Source: Hyphomicrobiales bacterium
GTDB lineage: Bacteria; Pseudomonadota; Alphaproteobacteria; Rhizobiales; Aestuariivirgaceae
Assembly (NCBI GenBank): GCA_026990765.1
Contig: JALXCV010000108.1
Span: 1 to 64,000 of the forward strand
Direction: 5' to 3'
Length of the DNA: 64,000 bases
Every line of letters starts with the position of its first letter. Position 1 is the stretch's first letter. The notes beneath the pieces are model-generated. The model was not told the origin of the DNA, ran no database searches, and was given only the letters and a program-made list of their open reading frames with translations. A program made the position numbers and the translations under genes. Positions 18,723-27,862 of this stretch are shown here, piece after piece.

Positions 18723-19379
18723 ATGAAACTGGTAATTTTCGATTGTGATGGCACCCTGATTGACAGTCAGGACAAGATAGCAAGCTCGTTTGAAAGAGCC
18801 TTCAATATCGCCAATATTGCATGGCCGGGGCGCGAAGCAACGCTTAAAGGCATTGGTCTGTCCCTGATGGAATCCATGCGCCGTCTGGCTCCGCAGGAAA
18901 CACCGGAAAAACATGCCGAACTGGTAGAAATCTATCGTGGATTCTACTTTGAAATGAGCAATGATGTAATGGATAATGAGCCTTTTTATCCCGGTGTGCG
19001 TGAAGGTCTGGAGCGATTATCGAGGCGCGATGATCTGTTGCTGGCAATTGCAACTGGCAAATCAAAGCGTGGACTGGACCGGTTTGTTGAACGCGAAAAT
19101 CTGAAAAACATGTTTGTCTCATTGCAAAATTCAGATACTGCCCCGTCAAAACCTGATCCGACCATGCTGTTGCAGGCCATGGATGAGGCCGGCGGCATCA
19201 GACCGGAAAATACCATAATGGTTGGTGATGCCACATATGACATTGATATGGCGCTTGCCGCCGGGGTTACAGCGATCGGTGTCAGCTGGGGCTATCATAA
19301 ACCCCAGGCATTGCTGGATGCCGGTGCCAGGATGATTATTGATCATTTTGATGAGCTGGAAGCGGCAATAGCTGAATAG
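18723..19379 (+). CDS. HAD-family hydrolase (phosphoglycolate phosphatase-like)
   Basis: 218 residues. Motif I FDCDGTLIDS gives the nucleophile D7 and acid/base D9; motif II is IATGKS, motif III holds SKPDPTML, and motif IV is MVGDATYDIDMALAAG. A helical cap of subtype C1 lies between motifs I and II. The fold is the Gph/PGP group of HAD-IA phosphatases, but the substrate cannot be read from sequence. The ATG follows the rluC stop directly, within the conserved rluC-HAD-ATP12 order. Confidence 0.9.
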   Translation: MKLVIFDCDGTLIDSQDKIASSFERAFNIANIAWPGREATLKGIGLSLMESMRRLAPQETPEKHAELVEIYRGFYFEMSNDVMDNEPFYPGVREGLERLSRRDDLLLAIATGKSKRGLDRFVERENLKNMFVSLQNSDTAPSKPDPTMLLQAMDEAGGIRPENTIMVGDATYDIDMALAAGVTAIGVSWGYHKPQALLDAGARMIIDHFDELEAAIAE

Positions 19380-19388
19380 GGGCAGAAC

Positions 19389-20144
19389 ATGACTGCCAAA
19401 ATGCCGGACTGGCAAAAACGTATCAAGGAACAGGCAAAACCCAAATATGCCAAACGGTTTTATCAATCAGTTGAAGTAACTGATGAAGCTGGCGGGTTTT
19501 TGATCAGGCTGGATGGTCGGGTGCTCAAGACACCGATGAAGGCAAAATTGCAGATACCAACCCGCAAACTTGCCGATGCCATAGCCAGCGAGTGGCAGGA
19601 CCAGATCGAATTTATCAATCCGCACAAAATGCTGTTGACCAAATTCACCAATACCGCCATTGACCGGGTTGTTCCCCGCCGGTCTGAAATAATTGCCGAA
19701 ATCACAGAATATGCAGGCAATGACCTGTTATGCTACCGGGTGGAATCACCACAAGAACTGGCAAAGGAACAGGATCAAGCTTACAGGCCGGTTCTGGGCT
19801 GGCTGCACAAAACCCATGGCGCCAGCTTGCAGGTAACTAATGCAATTACCCATACACAGCAACTTCCTGAGGATTTGCAAAAGATTGAAGCGGTTTTGGA
19901 AGAAAAATCAGCTTATGAGCTGACCGCAATCCATATAATGACAAGCCTGACCGGATCAGCAGTCCTGGCGATGGCAGTCGAAGCCGGTTTCATAACACCA
20001 GATGCAGCCTTTAAGGCAGCCAATATCGAAGAAGACTGGAATATATCCCATTGGGGCCAGGATAATGAGGCTAAAATGCTGCGGCAGGACCGGCAGCAGC
20101 AGTTCAGAGCTATTGCCAGATTTCTTGATCTTTTGAATGATTGA
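19389..20144 (+). CDS. ATP12-family F1-ATPase assembly chaperone
   Basis: 251 residues. Similar to mitochondrial ATP12/ATPAF2, which binds the F1 alpha subunit before assembly. Recognisable segments: KRFYQSVEV, IRLDGRVLKTPMKAKLQIPT, LTKFTNTAIDRV, GNDLLCYRVESP and SLTGSAVLAMAVEAG. The family is found in alphaproteobacteria and mitochondria. It follows the HAD gene by 9 nt and appears to be the last gene of the protease-rarA-crcB-rluC-HAD run. Confidence 0.92.
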   Translation: MTAKMPDWQKRIKEQAKPKYAKRFYQSVEVTDEAGGFLIRLDGRVLKTPMKAKLQIPTRKLADAIASEWQDQIEFINPHKMLLTKFTNTAIDRVVPRRSEIIAEITEYAGNDLLCYRVESPQELAKEQDQAYRPVLGWLHKTHGASLQVTNAITHTQQLPEDLQKIEAVLEEKSAYELTAIHIMTSLTGSAVLAMAVEAGFITPDAAFKAANIEEDWNISHWGQDNEAKMLRQDRQQQFRAIARFLDLLND

Positions 20145-20222
20145 CCAAAGTTCGATTTGCTTTAATTGTTATTGCTGGTAAGCATGGCGGATAAAACAAT
20201 TTAACCGGAAAGAGCCTTAAAA

Positions 20223-21755
20223 ATGGATCGGGTAATCAGGGAACTTGCAGAACGTCGCAAAGAAGCCAGTCTTGGGGGTGGGCAGCACCGGATTGATGCC
20301 CAGCACAAGCGCGGCAAGCTGACAGCACGCGAGCGGATTGATCTGTTGCTGGATGAAGGTTCTTTTGAAGAATATGATATGTTCGTTGAGCATAATTGCA
20401 CTGATTTCGGCATGGAAAACAGCAAGTTTCCCGGTGATGGTGTGGTAACCGGCTGGGGTACTGTAAATGGCCGTATAATTTATGTTTTTGCCAAGGACTT
20501 TACGGTATTTGGCGGTTCCCTTTCTGAAACACATGCCAAAAAGATCATCAAGATACAGGAAATGGCAGTGCGAAACCGGGCGCCCATTATCGGGATTTTT
20601 GATGCCGGTGGTGCACGCATTCAAGAAGGTGTGGCAGCACTTGGCGGATATGGTGAAGTTTTCCTGCGCAATACGCTGGCCTCGGGTGTCATTCCGCAAA
20701 TATCAATGATCATGGGGCCTTGTGCGGGTGGTGATGTATATTCACCAGCAATGACTGATTTCATCTTCATGGTTCGTGACACCAGTTACATGTTTGTAAC
20801 CGGGCCTGATGTGGTCAAGACTGTTACCAATGAAACAGTGACGACTGAAGAACTGGGCGGGGCCAGTGTACATACCACCAAATCATCAATTGCTGATGCT
20901 GCATTTGACAATGATGTGGAAGCCTTGTTGCAATTGCGCCGGTTTGTGGATTTTCTGCCAGAATCCAATGTTGCAGAAGTGCCGGTAATACCAAGCTTTG
21001 ATGATGAAGATCGTGAAGAACCATCGCTTGATACGCTGATACCGGAAAATCCCAATCAGCCTTATGACATGCGTGAGTTGATTGGCAAGGTGGTGGATGA
21101 GGGGGATTTCTTTGAAATACAGGAAAATTTTGCCAAAAACATCATAATTGGTTTTGCCCGCATGGAAGGGCGCACGGTTGGTATTGTTGCCAATCAGCCA
21201 ATGGTGCTGGCTGGAGTGCTTGACAGTGATGCCTCACGCAAGGCTGCCAGATTTGTGCGGTTTTGTGACTGTTTCTCAATTCCGGTAATAACCTTTGTTG
21301 ATGTTCCAGGCTTCCTTCCTGGAACTGATCAGGAATATGGCGGGCTGATCAAGCATGGTGCCAAACTGCTATTTGCCTTTGCTGAAGCCACCATACCAAA
21401 AGTGACAGTTATCACCCGCAAGGCCTATGGTGGGGCCTATGATGTGATGTCATCCAAACATATTCGCGGCGATGTCAATTATGCCTGGCCAAGTGCTGAA
21501 ATTGCGGTTATGGGGGCAAAAGGTGCAGTTGAGATCATTTTCCGTAAAGATGCCGGTGATGAAGAAAAGATTGCCGAGCAGACCAAAATATATGAGCAGC
21601 GATTTTGCTCACCCTTTGTGGCGGCTGAACGCGGATTTATCGATGAGGTGATCATGCCGCGCAATACCCGTCGACGGTTATGCCGGGCGCTGAATATGCT
21701 GCGCAAAAAGACGGTTGAAAACCCATGGAAGAAACACGACAATATTCCGCTATAG
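20223..21755 (+). CDS. pccB: Propionyl-CoA carboxylase beta subunit (carboxyltransferase)
   Basis: 510 residues, full length for PccB. Transfers CO2 from carboxybiotin to propionyl-CoA, giving methylmalonyl-CoA. Motifs: [32 protein letters not shown], the acyl-CoA oxyanion region [12 protein letters not shown] with [16 protein letters not shown], and in the C-terminal half [17 protein letters not shown] and [14 protein letters not shown]. The biotin-carrying alpha subunit (pccA) is not next to it and not in this window. A 78-nt spacer separates it from the ATP12 gene. Confidence 0.93.
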   Translation: MDRVIRELAERRKEASLGGGQHRIDAQHKRGKLTARERIDLLLDEGSFEEYDMFVEHNCTDFGMENSKFPGDGVVTGWGTVNGRIIYVFAKDFTVFGGSLSETHAKKIIKIQEMAVRNRAPIIGIFDAGGARIQEGVAALGGYGEVFLRNTLASGVIPQISMIMGPCAGGDVYSPAMTDFIFMVRDTSYMFVTGPDVVKTVTNETVTTEELGGASVHTTKSSIADAAFDNDVEALLQLRRFVDFLPESNVAEVPVIPSFDDEDREEPSLDTLIPENPNQPYDMRELIGKVVDEGDFFEIQENFAKNIIIGFARMEGRTVGIVANQPMVLAGVLDSDASRKAARFVRFCDCFSIPVITFVDVPGFLPGTDQEYGGLIKHGAKLLFAFAEATIPKVTVITRKAYGGAYDVMSSKHIRGDVNYAWPSAEIAVMGAKGAVEIIFRKDAGDEEKIAEQTKIYEQRFCSPFVAAERGFIDEVIMPRNTRRRLCRALNMLRKKTVENPWKKHDNIPL

Positions 21756-21820
21756 GCAATTGAGCATCTTATGCCGGTTTCGTCCAATCAGCGAATCATG
21801 ACACAGTTGTTGATCGTTTA

Positions 21821-23026
21821 ATGAAACCGGGTAGCTCAATGCGATTATTTCAAACCATTCTGGCCGTTTTGGTGGTTCTGGGTCTGGCAACTGATCGGGT
21901 TGAGGCAAGGTCACTTAAATCCTGTGTGGCCGGAATCAGGAAATCGGCAATCCGTTCTGGTATCCCTGCAAATATTGTCAATCGCGCCCTGGGCAATGTG
22001 CGGTTTAATGAAAAAGTAGTGCGGTTTTCGCGCAATCAGCCGGAGTTCCGCACCCCGATCTGGGACTATATGGCATTTCTGGTTGATGCCAGACGGGTTC
22101 GTGATGGCAAGGCGATGATGAAGAAATACGCCAGAACCCTGAAAGCGGTTGAAAAGCGCTATGGGGTTGATCGCTATATTCTGACAGCTTTGTGGGGAGT
22201 AGAGAGCGATTATGGAAATATTCACGGTGAATTCTTCCTGCCCCATGCACTTGCCAATGTTGCCTGTGCCGGGCGCAAGCCAAAAATGTTCAAACGTGAA
22301 CTGATTTCAGCCCTGAAACTGGTCAAGCGCGGTGATGTGCGGTTGAAAGACCTGATGAGCTCATGGGCCGGGGCACTGGGTCAAACCCAGTTCATGCCCT
22401 CAACCTATCACCGGCTGGCGGTTGATTTTGATGGTAATGGTCGCCGTGACCTGTTGCACTCAGTGCCTGATGCCCTTGCCTCCAGTGCCAATTTCTTAAG
22501 AAAGTCAGGTTGGCGCAAAGGAGGGATCTGGGGTTATGAGGTAAGACTGCCAAAAGCCTATCGCGGCCCGTTTGGGCGCAAAAGGACTGTCAGTCTTGAT
22601 AAATGGGCCAAAAGAGGTATCAGAAAAATCAATGGTAAAAAGCCCTCTGGTAACATCAGAGCCGGGCTGATAGCACCTGCTGGTCGCACTGGTCCGGCAT
22701 TTCTGGTGTTTCACAATTTCAATGTGCTTTACTCCTATAATGCTGCCGTATCATATACACTTGCCATATCGCATCTGTCTGACCGGTTGCGGGGCAGGGG
22801 TGGTTTTGCTCGCGGCTGGCCAACAAGTGATCCAGGTCTGTCACGCAAACAGCGTGTTGATTTGCAGGTTTTATTGAAAAACAAGGGTTATCGCATCGGC
22901 AAGGTTGATGGCCGCATCGGGCCATTATCAAAAGCGGCAATCAGGAAGGTGCAGAAAAACATTGGCATGCGAGCCACTGGCAGGCCGAGCCTTAAAGTCT
23001 ACCGGTCACTTGGCGGCAAACTGTAA
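21821..23026 (+). CDS. Lytic murein transglycosylase, MltB type, with peptidoglycan-binding domain
   Basis: 401 residues. A signal peptide lies at the N-terminus (hydrophobic stretch LFQTILAVLVVLGLA). There is no lipobox, so the protein is probably soluble in the periplasm. The SLT_2 domain has the catalytic Glu in WGVESDYGN (E128), plus GALGQTQFMPSTY and DFDGNGRRDL. A peptidoglycan_binding_1 domain closes the protein (about 340-398: LQVLLKNKGYRIGKVDGRIG). It cleaves the glycan strand to 1,6-anhydro ends. The start could instead be the ATG at 21839; neither has a strong ribosome-binding site. Confidence 0.9.
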   Translation: MKPGSSMRLFQTILAVLVVLGLATDRVEARSLKSCVAGIRKSAIRSGIPANIVNRALGNVRFNEKVVRFSRNQPEFRTPIWDYMAFLVDARRVRDGKAMMKKYARTLKAVEKRYGVDRYILTALWGVESDYGNIHGEFFLPHALANVACAGRKPKMFKRELISALKLVKRGDVRLKDLMSSWAGALGQTQFMPSTYHRLAVDFDGNGRRDLLHSVPDALASSANFLRKSGWRKGGIWGYEVRLPKAYRGPFGRKRTVSLDKWAKRGIRKINGKKPSGNIRAGLIAPAGRTGPAFLVFHNFNVLYSYNAAVSYTLAISHLSDRLRGRGGFARGWPTSDPGLSRKQRVDLQVLLKNKGYRIGKVDGRIGPLSKAAIRKVQKNIGMRATGRPSLKVYRSLGGKL

Positions 23027-23129
23027 AAAATAAAATTAACTTCAATCCATAAACCATCTCTTAACCATCCTGCTTCACTATGCTGTCTAGTTTAGTAAGT
23101 TTGTTAGTTTGTGTTTTTGGGGTAAGTTT

Positions 23130-24458
23130 ATGAGTACGATCAAGCGCCACGTCATTAAAAGATTCACCAGCGGTCTGGCACTTGCAGCCGCTTCATTGAC
23201 CATCGCGGCCTGTTCTTCAGATGTTGAACGGTTTTCAGAATATCCAAATGTAAATACAGCCTCGGTGCCAAACACCTCCCAGACCGAGGTCGTAACCCGC
23301 AATCGTCTTGCCGGATCACCGGCAGTTGGCCAGGTCAAGCCATCATGGCAGCAGCCAAAACAGGCATGGCGCGCACCAAAGAGCACTTATAAAGCACCAA
23401 AAACCGCTTATAATGCACCGAGTAGTACTTACAGGGCTCCTGCAGCAACAACACCTGCATACAGAACCGGCTCGATTACCGTTCAGTCTGGCCAGACAAT
23501 GTATTCCATTGCACGAGCAAATGGTTTGAGTGTCAATCAGTTGGCCAGTGCCAATAATATGGGTTATCCTTATACTCTCAAGGTTGGCCAGCGTTTGAAA
23601 GTGCCTGGAGTTTCCAGACCTAATTCACCAGCAGCCAGCTTCACACCTCGCACAGCTCGAAACTATGCGCCTGCACCAGTACAACCGACATATAAAGCAG
23701 CCAGTGCACCGGTTCCAAAGAAGAACTTTGCCGGGAAGGGTACGCATATTGTAGGCCGTGGTGAAACCCTGTTCTCACTGGGGCGCAAATATGGGGTTAA
23801 TCCGTTCACTATTGCAAAATATAACGGTATAGCTTCTCCCTATTCGCTTAATGTGGGTCAGCGGGTCAAGATTCCGGCCAATGATAGCAAGGTTGCATGG
23901 AAAAATTCCAGCTCTGCCACACGTCAGGTAGCCGAGAATCGCAATCTGGCCACCAAGAAGCCGGTTCGAATTACCAGAAAAACCACAGACCGTATTGCCC
24001 CGGCACCGGTTGAAAAAGTTGCCAGAAGCCAGCCCGCGGTACAGCCTTCTTCACCGGTTGCTTCTTCAGGCTTCCGCTGGCCTGCCAATGGTCGGGTAAT
24101 CTCTACTTATGGCCGCAAATCAAATGGAATGCGCAATGAAGGTATCAATATTGCTGTGCCTGAAGGAACCAGGGTTCGTTCAGCTGAATCAGGTGTTGTT
24201 GCCTATGCCGGCAATGAGCTGAAAGGCTATGGCAATCTGGTTCTGGTTCGCCACAAGAATGGCTGGGTAACTGCCTATGCCCACAATAAAGAACTGTTTG
24301 TGAAACGTGGTGACACAGTAAAACGCGGTGAAGTTATTGCCAAATCCGGCCAGACCGGCTCGGTAAAAACTCCACAATTGCACTTTGAAGTCAGAAAAGG
24401 TGCCAATGCGGTTGATCCAATGAAATACCTGTCTAGGCGAACAGCTTCGGCACAATAA
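23130..24458 (+). CDS. NlpD-like lipoprotein: two LysM domains and a degenerate LytM (M23) domain
   Basis: 442 residues from the ATG at 23130, after a GGGGTAAG ribosome-binding site. A lipobox TIAAC puts the lipidated Cys at residue 28. The order is: Ala/Pro/Tyr-rich linker with repeated YKAP/YNAP/YRAP units, LysM 1 (about 114-158), LysM 2 (about 204-249), and M23/LytM (about 315-433). The zinc site of active M23 enzymes (HxxxD) reads NEGIN, with Asn at 336 and 340, while His385 (AYAHN) and His418 (LHFEV) remain. Like E. coli NlpD and EnvC it should therefore activate amidases and not cut peptidoglycan itself. In relatives this gene usually lies near pcm or yajC. Confidence 0.9.
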   Translation: MSTIKRHVIKRFTSGLALAAASLTIAACSSDVERFSEYPNVNTASVPNTSQTEVVTRNRLAGSPAVGQVKPSWQQPKQAWRAPKSTYKAPKTAYNAPSSTYRAPAATTPAYRTGSITVQSGQTMYSIARANGLSVNQLASANNMGYPYTLKVGQRLKVPGVSRPNSPAASFTPRTARNYAPAPVQPTYKAASAPVPKKNFAGKGTHIVGRGETLFSLGRKYGVNPFTIAKYNGIASPYSLNVGQRVKIPANDSKVAWKNSSSATRQVAENRNLATKKPVRITRKTTDRIAPAPVEKVARSQPAVQPSSPVASSGFRWPANGRVISTYGRKSNGMRNEGINIAVPEGTRVRSAESGVVAYAGNELKGYGNLVLVRHKNGWVTAYAHNKELFVKRGDTVKRGEVIAKSGQTGSVKTPQLHFEVRKGANAVDPMKYLSRRTASAQ

Positions 24459-24498
24459 TATTAGTCAGTCCCCTGCAAAAAAGACCGACGAAAGAAAG

Positions 24499-24525
24499 GC
24501 CTGGTTTTCCCGAACCGGGTCTTTT
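24499..24525 (+). terminator. Rho-independent terminator after the LytM gene
   Basis: CCTGGTT (24500-24506) pairs with AACCGGG (24513-24519), including one G-T pair, over a 6-nt loop. TCTTTT follows. It lies between the convergent LytM and aspartate aminotransferase genes, starting 41 nt after the LytM stop. Confidence 0.65.
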
Positions 24526-24531
24526 GCCTGT

Positions 24532-25743
24532 TTATGCCAGACTGTTTAATGCCCTGGTAATGCGTTCAAGTGCCAATTTCAAATCATCAACACTTGCGGC
24601 AAAAGAAATACGCAAGGATGTTTCATTGCCAAAGGCTGAGCCGGGCACTGTTGCAACCAGATGTTCTTCCAAAAGCCAGTTGCACATGTCATTGCAATCA
24701 TTGATTCTTGTGTTGCCACTGGTTTTGCCAAAGAATGATGATATGTCCGGGAATGCGTAAAAGGTGCCAGGTGGTGTGTTAAGGCTTATTCCTTTTATGG
24801 CTTCAAGCGCGCTGACAACAAGGTTGCGTCTTTCAAGATAGCTTTGCCGCATGGTTTCCACGTCATCACGCGGGCCGGTAAGGGCGCTGATAGCTGCTTT
24901 TTGAACAAAGGCATTGGCGCCTGCGGTCAAGGCACCTTGAACCTTGGACATGGCAGCAGCAATCGGGGCAGGGCCTGCAGAATATCCAAGTCGCCAGCCG
25001 GTCATGGCAAAGCCCTTGGAAAAGCCGTTAATGGTTATGGTGCGCTCAATCATGTCTGGCAGGCTGCCTATGGAGAAATGTTCCTCATCAAAGGTAATAT
25101 ATTCATAGATTTCATCAGAAATGACCATCAAATGCGGGTGCTGCAAAACAATTGCTGCAATATTTTCAAGTTCGGATCTTGTAAACATCGCCCCTGACGG
25201 ATTACAGGGGGAATTGATAACCAGCAATCTGGTTTTATCTGTGATTGCAGCAGCGATTCGCTCTGCGGGTGGCTTGAAACCCTCATCAGCCCCTGATTGA
25301 ACGATAATTGGAACGCCGCCAGCCATTTTGATTATGCCTTCATAGGCAACCCAGTATGGGGCCAGAAGGATAACTTCATCGCCTGGGTCAATAGTGGCAA
25401 ATATGGCATTGGTGAATGACTGTTTGGCACCATTGGACATGATAATTTCATTCGGCGCATAATCCAGATTGTTTTCAGCTTTCAGTTTTTCTGACAATGC
25501 CTGTTTGATGTCAGCCATGCCGGGAACCGGGGCATAATGGGTAAAACCATCATTCATCGCCTTTGTTGCGGCATCGCGAATATGGCGCGGTGTATCGAAA
25601 TCAGGCTCACCCAGTGTCAGGCTGATTACATCCTTGCCTTGAGCTTTCAACTGGCGGGCTTTTCCTGCCATAACGATGATTGCTGCTTCTTCAACAGCGC
25701 TGGTTCTTCTGGATAACTGGTTTGCGGGATTGAAGCTGGTCAT
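24532..25743 (-). CDS. aspC: Aspartate aminotransferase (PLP fold type I, class Ib)
   Basis: 403 residues from the ATG that gives MTSFNPANQLSRRTSAVEEA; an upstream in-frame codon would add six residues. Motifs: LGEPDFDTP, the cofactor-contacting SNGAKQSFTNA, NSPCNPSGAMF, SDEIYEYITFD, and the PLP lysine in GFSKGFAMTGWRLGY, with the carboxylate Arg in LRISFA. It interconverts aspartate/2-oxoglutarate and oxaloacetate/glutamate; class Ib enzymes in rhizobia often also take aromatic amino acids or prephenate. It is convergent with the LytM gene and divergent from the small lipoprotein. Confidence 0.9.
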   Translation of the reverse strand: MTSFNPANQLSRRTSAVEEAAIIVMAGKARQLKAQGKDVISLTLGEPDFDTPRHIRDAATKAMNDGFTHYAPVPGMADIKQALSEKLKAENNLDYAPNEIIMSNGAKQSFTNAIFATIDPGDEVILLAPYWVAYEGIIKMAGGVPIIVQSGADEGFKPPAERIAAAITDKTRLLVINSPCNPSGAMFTRSELENIAAIVLQHPHLMVISDEIYEYITFDEEHFSIGSLPDMIERTITINGFSKGFAMTGWRLGYSAGPAPIAAAMSKVQGALTAGANAFVQKAAISALTGPRDDVETMRQSYLERRNLVVSALEAIKGISLNTPPGTFYAFPDISSFFGKTSGNTRINDCNDMCNWLLEEHLVATVPGSAFGNETSLRISFAASVDDLKLALERITRALNSLA

Positions 25744-25809
25744 CAATAAGCCTTGAATCACTGTTGGATAGATTGTATCGGGTAAGACTACTATGGCGGA
25801 GATTATTTT

Positions 25810-26178
25810 ATGAGGCTAGGATTTATTGCAGCAATTGCGCTGCTGACAATGCTTGGGGCATGCTCAAGACCAAAACCGGTTATTGTAAATTCGCCATATG
25901 GCAGCGGAACTACTCATTCTGAACCAGTTTTCTATAATGGCAAGCATTACAAGCTTAGTTTCAAATATATTGCCGTCAAAAACCTTTATGATGTGAGTAT
26001 TATCGGTAAAGGTGGCCGCAAGCTCGGCAGCAAACCGGGTGATGCAAAAATTGTCGGGGAAGTGGTATCTTCTGCGATACGCCATTTTACCTGTGCAACC
26101 GGCCAGAAGGCGCATATTTTACCCGGTTCACAGCGTAATTTGAATGGGCGATGGCATATGTTTGCCAGATGCGGCTGA
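25810..26178 (+). CDS. Small predicted lipoprotein, function unknown
   Basis: 122 residues. The N-terminus is a lipoprotein signal: a short charged start, hydrophobic AAIALLTM, and lipobox LGAC at residues 15-18. The mature part has YNGKHYKLSFKYI and ends with two further Cys (FTCATGQ and FARCG), which could form a disulphide. No family is recognised with certainty. It is divergent from aspC, and its stop lies 4 nt from the end of the convergent universal stress gene. Codon use resembles its neighbours. Confidence 0.75.
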   Translation: MRLGFIAAIALLTMLGACSRPKPVIVNSPYGSGTTHSEPVFYNGKHYKLSFKYIAVKNLYDVSIIGKGGRKLGSKPGDAKIVGEVVSSAIRHFTCATGQKAHILPGSQRNLNGRWHMFARCG

Positions 26179-26182
26179 AAAT

Positions 26183-26710
26183 CTATTCAACCACAAGTGC
26201 AGCGCAAGGTGCTCTTTTCAGAACATCTTTGGCAATTGAGCCAAGGAAAAACTCCTTGATAGGGTTTGCCTCATGATGACCAATAACCAACAGGTCAACA
26301 GCTTCCTTTTCAGCTGTTTGCACGATCACATTGGCTGCATCGCCTTTTTCCAGAACCAGTGTAACCTTGTCCACTCCAGCCAGCATGGCTTCGGCTTTGG
26401 CCCGTTCGAGAACATCTTCACCATAAAGCTTGCATAAGGTATCGGTTGCTTCAACATAGTCGGCAATGGCGCTGATGCCGTCGGCTTCTTCTACCGCAAA
26501 TTCAGGCAATTCCTGACCGGATACTTTGCGCCTGAAAGCCTTGCCGGCTTTTTGTTCGGCAAATTGCAGTTGCAATTCACTGGGTGGGGATTTGGTGCAG
26601 GCATACAGGATTACCAGTTCGCTGGCATTGTCATGTGCCTGCTGGGCGGCTTTCTCCAGAGTCCTGACGGAATGAGGTGAGCCATCAAGGGCTACCAGTA
26701 TCTTGTTCAT
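26183..26710 (-). CDS. Universal stress protein (UspA family)
   Basis: 175 residues, one Usp domain. Starts MNKILVALDGSPHSVRTLEKA and ends VDLLVIGHHEANPIKEFFLGSIAKDVL plus APCAALVVE (split here). The usual ATP loop G-2x-G-9x-GS has Glu in place of the second Gly (GHHE), so nucleotide binding is uncertain. An insertion around residues 40-85 lengthens it beyond the common 140-150. A clear GGAGGT ribosome-binding site precedes the start. Confidence 0.9.
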   Translation of the reverse strand: MNKILVALDGSPHSVRTLEKAAQQAHDNASELVILYACTKSPPSELQLQFAEQKAGKAFRRKVSGQELPEFAVEEADGISAIADYVEATDTLCKLYGEDVLERAKAEAMLAGVDKVTLVLEKGDAANVIVQTAEKEAVDLLVIGHHEANPIKEFFLGSIAKDVLKRAPCAALVVE

Positions 26711-26758
26711 TGTTACCTCCGGCCATTGCTGTGGCTACAAGCATTAGAGCAAACTAAT

Positions 26759-26772
26759 TTAGAATTTTCTAA
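26759..26772. promoter_or_regulatory. Inverted repeat upstream of the universal stress gene
   Basis: TTAGAA-TT-TTCTAA, a perfect dyad of 6-bp arms, lies about 50 nt upstream of the usp start, where an operator would be expected. The half-sites resemble those of the iron-control element bound by Irr (TTTAGAA/TTCTAAA), but the spacer here is 2 nt, shorter than I recall for that element. Confidence 0.35.
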
Positions 26773-26841
26773 TATATGTGTCGCAAATCTGGCCAAATCA
26801 AGCCCAAAGTAAAATTACGTTAAGACAGGGGCAGGCGCTGA

Positions 26842-27672
26842 TTACAGCTTTCTGCCAAGCTGACCGGCAAGATCAACTACAAATTGCCATGCAACACGGC
26901 CAGAGCGGCTGCCACGGGTTGCTGCCCATTCAATGGCTTTGGCTCTTAACTGACTGGAATCAATATCAAATTTATAATAGTCAATGTAACCTTCAACCAT
27001 TTGCAAATATTCATCCTGTGAACATTGGTGAAAACCCAGCCATAATCCGAAACGGTCAGATAATGAGACTTTTTCCTGAATGGCCTCGGAAGGATTAATG
27101 GCGGTTGAGCGTTCATTTTCCATCATGTTTCGCGGAATCAGATGGCGGCGGTTTGAGGTTGCATAGAACAGAACATTTTCCGGGCGACCTTCAATGCCGC
27201 CATCAAGGGCAGCTTTCAGTGACTTGTAAGAAGTATCATCGCCATCAAATGACAGATCATCGCAAAACACAATGAAGCGGAACTGCTCTGACTGGCGCAA
27301 TATACGCATCAGCTGTGGCAGGGTTTCTATATCTTCGCGGTGGATTTCAACCAGTTTCAGATTGCCGCCAGTTTTTGCATGTACTGCCTTGATCAGCGAG
27401 CTTTTGCCCATTCCGCGCGCGCCCCACAATAATACATTATTGGCTGAAAAACCTTTGGCAAAATGAGAGGTGTTTTCCAAAAGAATATCGCGTGTGCGGT
27501 CGATTGCCTTTAGCAGTTCAAGCTCTACACGATTGACTTTGGTGACTGGTTGCACATAGCCTTCTGCCTGCCAGACAAAGGCATCACTGTCTGTAAAGTC
27601 ATTATCCTTAACCGGTGCCGGCGCCATTCTGTCAAGAGCATCGGCCATTCGTTTCATCAGTTTTGCAATCAT
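26842..27672 (-). CDS. DUF815-family P-loop ATPase
   Basis: 276 residues. Walker A GARGMGKSS and a Walker B-like IVFCDDLSFDG are present, followed by LFYATSNRRHLIPRNM, which is typical of DUF815 AAA proteins. The C-terminal part (SDRFGLWLGFHQCSQDEYL and the ATRGSRSGRVAWQFV segment) is also conserved in the family. The function is unknown; the family is widespread. It is divergent from yajC, a pairing I recall from other Hyphomicrobiales. Confidence 0.88.
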   Translation of the reverse strand: MIAKLMKRMADALDRMAPAPVKDNDFTDSDAFVWQAEGYVQPVTKVNRVELELLKAIDRTRDILLENTSHFAKGFSANNVLLWGARGMGKSSLIKAVHAKTGGNLKLVEIHREDIETLPQLMRILRQSEQFRFIVFCDDLSFDGDDTSYKSLKAALDGGIEGRPENVLFYATSNRRHLIPRNMMENERSTAINPSEAIQEKVSLSDRFGLWLGFHQCSQDEYLQMVEGYIDYYKFDIDSSQLRAKAIEWAATRGSRSGRVAWQFVVDLAGQLGRKL

Positions 27673-27732
27673 GTTTTTATTCCTTGAGCACTGGAATATT
27701 CAATAGTGCGGGCAAAGCAGTGATGCAAGGCG

Positions 27733-27763
27733 TTGAAAATACCGGTAACATGTATATATACAT
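27733..27763 (+). promoter_or_regulatory. Candidate promoter for yajC-secD-secF, with a 14-bp palindrome
   Basis: TTGAAA (27733-27738) and TATATA (27755-27760) are 16 nt apart, about 100 nt before yajC. The -10 region sits inside the perfect palindrome ATGTATATATACAT (27750-27763), which could be simple AT-rich promoter DNA or an operator. Pattern inspection only. Confidence 0.4.
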
Positions 27764-27862
27764 CCCTAACTTGAAGGTTTTTAACAGAATCGGTCTTATC
27801 AGCAGCGATATTACCAGCTATAGCTTGCGACCGAATGAATGCAACGTCACAATGAGGGACAA

